Assembly: GCA_030248215.1 (NCBI GenBank)
Contig: JASANG010000245.1
Location: 1 to 64,000 of the forward strand
Reading direction: 5' to 3'
From: Enoplolaimus lenunculus
Lineage: Eukaryota; Nematoda; Enoplea; Enoplida; Thoracostomopsidae
DNA: 64,000 nucleotides
Below are positions 57,101 to 64,000 of this stretch, in pieces. Position 1 is the first letter of the stretch. Each line of letters opens with the position of its first letter. The position numbers and the translations under genes were made by a program. The notes beneath the pieces were generated by a model. That model made no database searches and was not told the DNA's origin. It saw nothing but the letters and a program-made list of their open reading frames with translations.

Positions 57101-60100
57101 TGACGTGCAGTGCCGTCCGTCACTCGTACGCTACTGTCCGGTGCCATCCGTCACCCATACGCTACTGTCCGGTGCCATCCGTCACCCGCACGGTACTGTC
57201 CGGTGCCATCCGTCACCCATACGCTACTGTCCGGTGCCATCCGTCACCCGCACGGTACTGTCCGGTGCCATCCGTCACCCGTACGCTACTGTCCGGTGCC
57301 ATCCGTCACCCGCACAGTACTGTCCGGTGCCATCCGTCACCCGTACGCTACTGTCCGGTGCCATCCGTCACCCGCACGGTACTGTCCGGTGCCATCCGTC
57401 ACCCGTACGCTACTGTCCGGTGCCATCCGTCACCCGTACGCTACTGTCCGGTGCCATCCGTCACCCGTACGCTACTGTCCGGTGCCATCCGTCACCCGCA
57501 CGGTACTGTCCGGTGCCATCCGTCACCCGCACGGTACTGTCCGGTGCCATCCGTCACCCGCACGGTACTGTCCGGTGCCATCCGTCACCCGCACGGTACT
57601 GTCCGGTGCCATCCGTCACCCGCACGGTACTGTCCGGTGCCATCCGTCACCCGCACGGTACTGTCCGGTGCCATCCGTCACCCGTACGCTACTGTCCGGT
57701 GCCATCCGTCACCCGTACGCTACTGTCCGGTGCCATCCGTCACCCGCACGGTACTGTCCGGTGCCATCCGTCACCCGCACGGTACTGTCCGGTGCCATCC
57801 GTCACCCGCACGGTACTGTCCGGTGCCATCCGTCACCCGCACGGTACTGTCCGGTGCCATCCGTCACCCGCACGGTACTGTCCGGTGCCATCCGTCACCG
57901 TGCAGCGCCGTTCGTCACCGTGAAGTATTTTACGCAAATAACTCACGTACAATAACGTATGGTGTCGGACGGTGATAGACGGCGCCGGACGTCAAGTATA
58001 GCGCAACCCTGGACTCTGTATATGAGAAAACAATGGTGTATTTTGATTGGTGAGAATTTTATATTCGCTAATTTAACTGTTGGGTTTCAGAATCCATGCT
58101 TAACTGAAAGTTGACCTGAAAAAGATCAAACGTCGCCGGCTCAGGATACTAATCTTGGTCCATTACATCTGCAAGTTGTTTTTGTTAGACATAACTCGAG
58201 TAAATACTTTACCCTTTCTCACATGAATATTTTCTATTTCCCCTGAGACCTACTTTTATTCTAGGATTCGCACGCAGAGCTAAAGACATTCCGAACAACC
58301 TTGAATATGGCTGACAAAAATTAACCAGGGTACACTATAAATTCCAATGAGTTAATTTATCAATTCAGACAGAAAGTTAGTTATTCTTTAATTAAGTTAA
58401 CAACAGAAACTTTACAGCTCACTCTGAGTTTAGTTGATTCTTACTCTGAGTTGAGTTCAAGTCAGACGGAAAGTTAGTTATTTTTGAATTAACAACAGAA
58501 AAGCTTACAGCTCACTCTGCGTTTCGCTGATTCTTACTCTAAGCTGAGTTGATACCGGGGAAGTTGATTAATTAAATCAGAAAGAGCGTGAATCAACTCA
58601 AAATTATGAGTTCTGACAGTTCAAAAACGCCGACTGAGTCATTCAATTGATTCTGAGTTAAAATCAACTCACTGCAATTTACAGTGTAAAAAGACGTTTT
58701 TACCGTACGAAACAAGATAATAGTATCGCAACTTTGGTTCATCGGTACGAAACACTTTGACCAGCATTAAATATATTTGATAGCCTTCTAGAAGCATCCA
58801 TAGAAACGACGCCAAAAAGAAATACTGCAACACTCCAGCGATTGCACGACATGCAGTCTATAAAAACAATCCCCCAGAGTTTGAGTCTACAAAGAACTTT
58901 CAAATTTTAGAATTGATTTTTTCTAAATGTGAACCGTTCAGCTAACTATAATCCTTTATGGCCCCTGTTAATCATATGGGGCCCAGCCCAGGTAATAAAT
59001 GAAAGCTTCAGTGTGTGCTGCACACTGAAACCACAAATGCTTAAGTGCGCTGCACACTGAAGCCAAAAATGCTTCAGTATGCAACGCGTTGAAGCCAAAA
59101 AAGCATCAGTGTCCATCACACTATCGGCTCGAACGTTCACCTGGTGTACGCATGATATTGTGGAATTCGCATTAAATACGTGTTGGCATAGAATTAGGAT
59201 TATATTTAGGCGTACGCTTAGGCTTATAGATTTAGTCAAGTCTTTTGCTTAGCAGAGGTCCATATGCTTAATTTTGGCCAAACTAATGTTAAGCCATCGA
59301 CTAAGTAGCGTCAAGCATTTAAATTCGCCGAAACACGATCACATATACCGGTAACCGGATGTATCGAGCGACATACGCGGTAAAGACAATCCTTAAATTA
59401 TGGTGGCTACTAAAAGTACTCAACCTTTGGGCGAACAAAATTGATTCCAAACGCAAAAACACCTTCAGCAATGAATAGACATATGCATAGATTTCTGTGA
59501 ATGGTCGTTCGAGTACTCCACTGAGACCTGAAATATTAATGCGGACAAAATTTGTCGAAAAGAAAATAAAACAACTCACAAAAAAGCCCTTTGGCCAATG
59601 GGCCAATGTAAAGAACAGGGGCGGAACAGTATTAAAAGCATATTCCTAAGCCTAAGCTAAGCCTAAGCGTAACAATGAGCATATTCCTAAGCCTAAGCCT
59701 AAGCCTAAGCCTAAGGCTAAGCGTAAGAATGAGCATATTCCTAAGCCTAAGCCTAAGCCTAAGCCTAAGCTTAAGCCTAAGCCTAAGCGTAAGAATGAGC
59801 ATATTCCTAAGCCTAAGCCTAAGCCTACGCCTAAGCCTAAGCCTAAGCCTAAGCGTAAGAATGAGCATATTCCTAAGCCTAAGCCTAAGCCTAAGCGTAA
59901 GAATGAGCATATTCCTAAGCCTAAGCCTAAGCCTAAGCCTAAGCCTAAGCCTAAGCCTTAGCCTAAGCCTAAGCCTAAGCCTAAGAATGAGCATATTCCT
60001 AAGCCCAACCATAAGCCTAAACCAAGCGAAAAAATTAGTCTAAAGCTTAAGCTTACACTATTCTAGTCCACAGAAAAACGTTCCGTCCCTGATCTTTACG

Positions 60101-62496
60101 TGGACCGGCCAATGTTGCTTTTTCGGCCGCCACTCAAGATCAAGGGTGCCCCAAAACACTACCATAGGCAATGAATTTAGTAAACAAAAACCCATAGCAG
60201 ACAGTCTGTCGGTAAGACCGGCAAAACGTCGGCTTTTATAGTTCAAGTCGGGTCAATATTGATTTGCATATTTCACATACAGTGTAACACCCCCAGATCT
60301 AATAATCTTCGAACCGGCGTATGCCAAATTTTGACCACAAATCCGTATGTGCGCTCATGCGCTACCAGCCCACTGCAAATGTAATGTGCAATACTTAGCA
60401 GCAGATATGTACAGGGTTGTACCCCTGCAAAATTTAGACCAGACAAAAAGCCTATAGATATACATTTAGCGTACGTCTCAATTGCTAATTTCAGCTTTTA
60501 GAATCGCTTTCTGCCTTCGGACAAAGTTGTTTAGGTTTAATGAATACGCTTCAAAATTTAGTTAGAGTTCACCTAAATATTGTGAAAGCAACAATGCAAA
60601 CCAAAAGGCACGACATCGAAATCGAACAGCCGCCAACGGATAACCAAGTAAGGATTACGTGATTGGTTGGATTATTCTGAAACGTTGAGAGAAAGTAAGT
60701 ATGACTTGGCGATCAAAAACGTTTCGGTCATAAAATATTTATACGTGTTTTCGTTCACTTACAAGCAAGGTTGAAAATTTTCTAATGGGAAAAAATTTTA
60801 CAGGGGGGTCCGCTACGCTAACGAGTAAAAATTTTCGTCGCGTGGAGCTGCAAAAAATGTGTCACTAGAAAGTGGCTTTAACTCTTTGCACGGGACGGCG
60901 CCTATATACCTCCGTATTGCGACCCTATTGGCCATAATAGGTTTCATGACGTTAATCAGGCGTTTTTTTAATTTTTATATACGCATTTAAAAAAGCCCCA
61001 TTCACACGTGCAACTTTTTGAAGCGATAGACTCGCAGCTGCAACTTGCACGAAACACTTTCAGCTGCAAGTGTTTTCAAAGGAACAATCCTATTGACCAA
61101 TCAAACTGCAAGTGCAAGACATTCAAGTGACTTGTAACTGCGGTCACAGTAGCGAATTGAAATAAAACTGCATAAATTCCAGTGAATAACTTGCAGGTGC
61201 AACGACTTCATAGCTGCTGTGTGACCAAACTTGCGCGTGCAAGTTGGAGTTTTTGCAGCAAAAACTTGCACGTGTGAATAAAGTTTAACGGTTTCAATAA
61301 AGCAGCTTAAGATGTTACAACCGCTAAACCGTAAAATTAATGGAAAATGATTTCAGTTGCGTCTGTTTGGTGTTACCATCAGCTGATCGTCAAGGTTTCC
61401 GGCAACGTCCATTAATACTGCAAAACTGGTCAAGTGGCTGCAAACACACGTGGTCGCCTTTAAATTCGTTTTTCTCACTTTGCAGCCACGAACATCCCAT
61501 GCGCTGAAACGTCGCTTTACCAGAATTACTTATTTCACTCACACGCTACCATACTTGGACACTGCACATCCATCGTTCCCCTATACTGTTTTAAAAAGGC
61601 TAGCTATACTGCTATTGGGTTACTGTATTTTCCGCCAAAATTTGAATTTTCAAGCAAAAATTTAAATTTTACCGTCAAAATTTAAATTTCCCGCCAAAAT
61701 TTGAATTTCATTACCGAAATTTGAATTTTCCATCCAAAATTTGATTATCCCGCCATAAGTAGAGTTCAACCCAAAATTTGAATTTCCACGATAAAATTTG
61801 AATTTCCCGCTAAGATTTGAATAAAACGGTGTCCCTAGTGTGTCCGTCACATAAAAATATTGTCCAATACAGTTTTTCAAACATTTCAATGTCCTAAAAT
61901 GTCGTACTGCAAACCAGTTTTGTCCAGATAAAGTTTACGCGAAACTTTATGATATCCGCGACTCGCTATAATACTACTGGAAAATATAGAGTTTAGATAA
62001 TACATAAACCGGACAAGCTATTGATGTTCTTTAGGGAGCAGCTGCAGGTATTTTCAAAGGAACGTCCCGATTACCCAATCACATTACAAGTGCAACAAAT
62101 TCAAGTGACTTGCAACTGCGTTCACATGTGCGAATTAAATTCAATAGCATGAACTCCACTGAATTATTTTGCAGCTGCAAGAACTTCAGAACTGCATTGT
62201 GAACAGAATTGCGCGTGCAAGTTACACGTGCAATTTTTTTTGCAGCAAAAGCTTGCACGTTTGAATATGGCGTCAATTCAGAAATGACTGAAAAGCCAAA
62301 TGACGTTTACTTGAACGAATAATTCCAAAATGCGCATCGCGGATTGAACGCGTCATCCGATACGATATGTGGCAACTCAATTGTTACTCGTTCGTTTTCG
62401 GGCAACTCAAAACTGTCTCCAAGTTGAATTCTATTCAGCGATTGCGGTTCGAATATTGTAGTTCCGATGATTTGGGAATTAACGATAGTTGCATCG
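51195..62496 (-). CDS. ADGRL: Latrophilin-type adhesion GPCR (GAIN end, GPS, 7TM, C-tail)
   Basis: Eleven exons (complement), all phases agreeing: 62311-62496, 61377-61503, 60573-60676, 59425-59527, 58704-58857, 56974-57040, 55996-56062, 54463-54548, 53423-53552, 52402-52557, 51195-51959. They give 647 residues; the 5' extracellular exons lie beyond the window. The GAIN end shows [15 protein letters not shown] and [10 protein letters not shown]. The GPS is WDVRGCK...[14 protein letters not shown], with self-cleavage expected between L and T. TM1 is [21 protein letters not shown]2 [22 protein letters not shown]3 [21 protein letters not shown]4 [13 protein letters not shown]5 [18 protein letters not shown]6 [14 protein letters not shown], and TM7 [20 protein letters not shown] 255-residue polar tail with Ala- and His-rich parts follows. 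The closest known family is latrophilin (C. elegans LAT-1 type), a surface adhesion receptor in tissue polarity and neurons. Another adhesion GPCR class is possible because the N-terminus is not visible. Confidence 0.94.
52122..52222. mobile_element. Half copy of the hairpin MITE in a receptor intron
   Basis: ACTGTGAAAACTGGTGAATCA through GACTCCGCCAGTATCAAATTC; only the left half of the palindrome remains. Confidence 0.6.
53202..53406. mobile_element. Hairpin MITE beside the TM6 exon
   Basis: TACACTGCAAAAAATGGTGAG...CATCATTTTTTGCAGTGTA, almost fully self-complementary. It lies only about 15 bp into the intron after the TM6 exon donor (GTACGT at 53422). Confidence 0.85.
53669..53945. mobile_element. 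TTAGGC-bearing MITE with tandem duplicated left end
   Basis: The left segment (GGCCAATGTGTAGAACAGGGCCGTAACAGT...GAGAATTCTTTACAAACGG) occurs about three times at roughly 67-bp spacing before one right end (GCCTGCACCTGATCTTTACATG). Confidence 0.6.
54030..54336. mobile_element. Inverted-repeat element with CTGGGTTTCTGAAATC ends
   Basis: GGTTGGGTTTCTGAAATCTTAC on the left, GGAAATCCAGCC on the right, with ACTTAAGTA units inside. Located in a receptor intron. Confidence 0.65.
54671..55049. mobile_element. Inverted-repeat element with CTGGGTTTCTGAAATC ends and TTAGGC-like core
   Basis: GGTTGCGTTTCTGAAACTCTAC to AAGATTTCGGAAACCCAGC; a (GCCTAA)n run lies inside at 54777-54832, shared in type with a different element family. 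Confidence 0.65.
55755..55886. mobile_element. Short TTAGGC-bearing MITE
   Basis: TTTTTCCGTGGGACTAGAAAAG to GTCCGTCCCTGTTCTTTACAT with CTTAGGCTT units. Ends about 110 bp from the TM5 exon. Confidence 0.65.
56632..56822. mobile_element. MITE with TTAGGC-like core (GCCCATGTTACTTT ends)
   Basis: CCCCATGTTACTTTTAGGG to CCTAAAAGTAACATTGGCC, with core GGCTTAGGCGTAGGAATACGC. Confidence 0.65.
57080..58010. mobile_element. Inverted-repeat element carrying a 31-bp satellite
   Basis: The termini AGGGTTGCGCTAT and ATAGCGCAACCCT, with further inverted ACGTGC/GACGTC and GCCGTCCGTCAC/GTGATAGACGGC matches, bracket a tandem array. It begins only about 40 bp from the acceptor of the TM4 exon. The terminal CAGGGTTG resembles the hAT-like element at 2011. 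Confidence 0.8.
57110..57900. repeat. 31-bp tandem array, about 25 copies
   Basis: Unit CCGGTGCCATCCGTCACCCG plus CACGGTACTGT, with a second type ending TACGCTACTGT; the two types alternate at first and then occur in blocks. 31 is not a multiple of three and no frame contains a stop, so all three plus frames are open for about 280 codons with the same shifted peptide. Those frames are artefacts of the repeat. Confidence 0.97.
58208..58270 (-). mobile_element. Fragment of the TTAA-type MITE
   Basis: ACCCTTTCTCACATGAATATT through CTTTTATTCTAGGATTCG; truncated at the tRNA-like B-box. Confidence 0.7.
59608..60108. mobile_element. Long MITE with expanded TTAGGC-like core
   Basis: Left end GGCCAATGTAAAGAACAGGGG, right end CGTTCCGTCCCTGATCTTTA. 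Between them are six blocks of (CCTAAG)n, each headed by GCGTAAGAATGAGCATATT, so hexamers are nested in a longer unit of about 60-80 bp. The 120-codon frames here on both strands (RLRLRL, LSLSLS) merely read the hexamer. Confidence 0.88.
60993..61284. mobile_element. Inverted-repeat element with ATTCACACGTGCAA ends
   Basis: AGCCCCATTCACACGTGCAAC to CTTGCACGTGTGAATAAAG, with CAGCTGCAAGTG units inside. Lies about 90 bp from the GPS exon donor. Confidence 0.72.
61610..61830. repeat. Short tandem CCGCCAAAATTTGAATTT array
   Basis: About ten variants of CCGCCAAAATTTGAATTTC at roughly 18-27 bp spacing, in a receptor intron. Confidence 0.7.
62020..62272. mobile_element. Partial ATTCACACGTGCAA-type element
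   Basis: The right end TTTTGCAGCAAAAGCTTGCACG is present and the left end is degraded. Located just outside the GAIN exon donor. Confidence 0.55.
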
Positions 62497-62521
62497 CTGA
62501 AAAACCCCAAGTTTAAACACT

Positions 62522-62775
62522 TTGGCTGGGTTTCTGAAATCTTACTGAAGTATTTACTTAAGTTTTGCTTATTAGTAATTACACAACCAAAGAAACACCA
62601 AATATCGGCTATTGCCATCACAAGGAACTAATAGTTTTGCTTTATATTAAACAGACATCATGAGTCTACAACCTCAATTAGACCAAGGTTAGTGTGCCTG
62701 AGCGGTTAATTTGTAGTATAACAAATTTAATCAGCGACTTAAGTATTTATACTTAACGGAAACCCAGCCTTTATC
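62522..62775. mobile_element. Inverted-repeat element with CTGGGTTTCTGAAATC ends
   Basis: GGCTGGGTTTCTGAAATCTTAC to ACGGAAACCCAGCC, starting about 25 bp upstream of the GAIN exon acceptor. Confidence 0.72.
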
Positions 62776-63064
62776 ACGCAATGTACGTGCTGATAGTCAC
62801 GTTTTTAATACTGTAAATTTTGAATTCTAACTTAAATTCACAAAAATATTCAAATACGTACACTCTACGTGTAAAACAATGTTACAAGCACCCGTTGCAT
62901 TTAAATACCAAAGCTAGTCAAATGCCGACTCCGTCGGACCACGGGCAAAACAGTAGTATAAAACAACGAGGAATTTGTAATTTCTTAAAATAACAAAAAT
63001 TTATTGTTGAAAACTCGGAAAGCGCAAGGCAATTCATATCAGCACGAGTGAATAATCGCTATTT
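62776..63064. other. No feature recognised
   Basis: AT-rich intronic or upstream sequence of the receptor gene. I see nothing specific. Confidence 0.4.
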
Positions 63065-64000
63065 AACAAAAATGCGCAACTGGGCACATTCTGTGTAGAA
63101 AAGAATATACTCGGCACGCGTCGCGTTTTTTCCAACCTCCCTTTATTTAGGAGGGGCGCAACCGGTGCGAACCATGACACTTTATCTAGGCGGCGTTATA
63201 CATACTCCCGTTATAGTTTAATTTAGGGGTATCTTAGTGATAGCGCCCCAACCTCTAACATGGAGGAGTCGGTCAAAAACGCAACACCCGGTGGTACATT
63301 TTATATCATGCGGGACTCCAAGAGTCAAAAACGCAACACCCGGTGGTACATTTTATATCATGCGGGACTCCAAGAGTCAAAAACGCAACACCCGGTGGTA
63401 CATTTTATATCATGCGGGACTCCAAGAGTCAAAAACGCAACACCCGGTGGTACATTTTATATCATGCGGGACTTCAAGAGTCAAAAACGCAACACCCGGT
63501 GGTACATTTTATATCATGCGGGACTCCAAGAGTCAAAAACGCAACACCCGGTGGTACATTTTATATCATGCGGGACTCCAAGAGTCAAAAACGCAACACC
63601 CGGTGGTACATTTTATATCATGCGGGACTCCAAGAGTCAAAAACGCAACACCCGGTGGTACATTTTATATCATGCGGGACTTCAAGAGTCAAAAACGCAA
63701 CACCCGGTGGTACATTTTATATCATGCGGGACTCCAAGAGTCAAAAACGCAACACCCGGTGGTACATTTTATATCATGCGGGACTCCAAGAGTCAAAAAC
63801 GCAACACCCGGTGGTACATTTTATATCATGCGGGACTCCAAGAGTCAAAAACGCAACACCCGGTGGTACATTTTATATCATGCGGACTCCAAGAGTCAAA
63901 AACGCAACACCCGGTGGTACATTTTATAGCATGCGGGACTCCAAGAGTCAAAAACGCAACACCCGGTGGTACATTTTATATCATGCGGACTCCAAGAGTC
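63065..64000. repeat. ACAAGAGTGTGCAACT-type element with 52-bp tandem array
   Basis: 63065-63275 follows the element at 49049 (AACTGGGCACATTCTGTG, GGTGCGAACCATGACACTTTA, GTCAAAAACGCAACACCCGG). From about 63276 a 52-bp unit (GGGACTCCAAGAGTCAAAAA, CGCAACACCCGGTGGTACAT, TTTATATCATGC) repeats about 14 times to the window edge. The 230-codon frame across it only reads the repeat. Confidence 0.93.

Noticed and set aside
57075-57975. Three ~280-codon overlapping plus-strand frames
   Set aside because: All three read the same 31-bp satellite in shifted registers; a stop-free unit whose length is not a multiple of three opens every frame.
59632-60043. 120-codon frames of RLRLRL and LSLSLS on both strands
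   Set aside because: They are direct readings of the GCCTAA hexamer; not proteins.
59608-60108. Interstitial telomere from a chromosome fusion
   Set aside because: The TTAGGC tract lies inside matching inverted ends shared by many copies in the window, so it is transposon cargo.
63237-63929. 230-codon frame at the right edge
   Set aside because: It is the 52-bp tandem repeat read through; there is no independent protein signal.

Overview
This is a stretch of an animal (metazoan) nuclear genome, about 37% GC by eye. Genes are split by introns that end in short T-rich acceptors (TTTTAG, TTTCAG), and the intergenic and intronic DNA is packed with short inverted-repeat transposons. The hexamer GCCTAA/TTAGGC, which is the nematode telomere repeat, recurs many times. 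That, with the splice-site style and the gene content, points to an invertebrate and most likely a nematode with a large repeat-rich genome. The hexamers sit inside transposons rather than at a telomere, so the assignment is tentative. No rRNA, CRISPR, phage or bacterial gene was seen, and no autonomous transposase or retroelement.

Layout. 1-15.4 kb is one large inverted duplication: a left arm (about 1-6850) and a right arm (about 7590-15441) around a 0.7 kb unique core. Each arm carries the same gene parts in opposite orientation. One is a secreted Thr/Lys/Pro-rich protein with a Cys-rich C-terminus (left 2814-3816, right 11665-12688). The other is a Lys/Pro-rich exon (left 552-917, right 14552-14917). 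Both inner ends of the arms consist of an AT-rich array. Just outside the right arm lie three exons of a CAP/GAPR-1-like protein (16138-18789), which may be joined to the Lys/Pro-rich exon. 18.8-29.3 kb is gene-poor and holds a 3.1 kb array of a 28-bp unit. At 29305-31221 there is a 638-codon open frame for an unrecognised single-pass membrane protein.

33027-38266 (minus) is a complete eight-exon gene for an RPUSD4-type RNA pseudouridine synthase with a long novel N-terminal extension; every exon junction phase agrees. 38.7-39.2 kb holds tRNA-headed SINEs. 45406-46570 (plus) holds two exons of a ten-cysteine Ly6/uPAR protein with a GPI-type tail. 51195-62496 (minus) holds eleven phase-matched exons of a latrophilin-type adhesion GPCR: GAIN end, GPS, seven TM helices and C-tail. 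A further tail exon is possible at 47586-48265, and the 5' part of the gene lies beyond the window. The window ends inside a 52-bp tandem array.

Theme. At least ten families of non-autonomous inverted-repeat elements are present. Several of them contain tandem arrays, of 28-bp, 31-bp and 52-bp units and of TTAGGC-like hexamers. One TTAA-flanked family carries a tRNA-like internal promoter. Two elements lie within tens of bases of splice sites of the adhesion GPCR gene. The genes do not form a pathway; they look like independent neighbours in a repeat-rich region.
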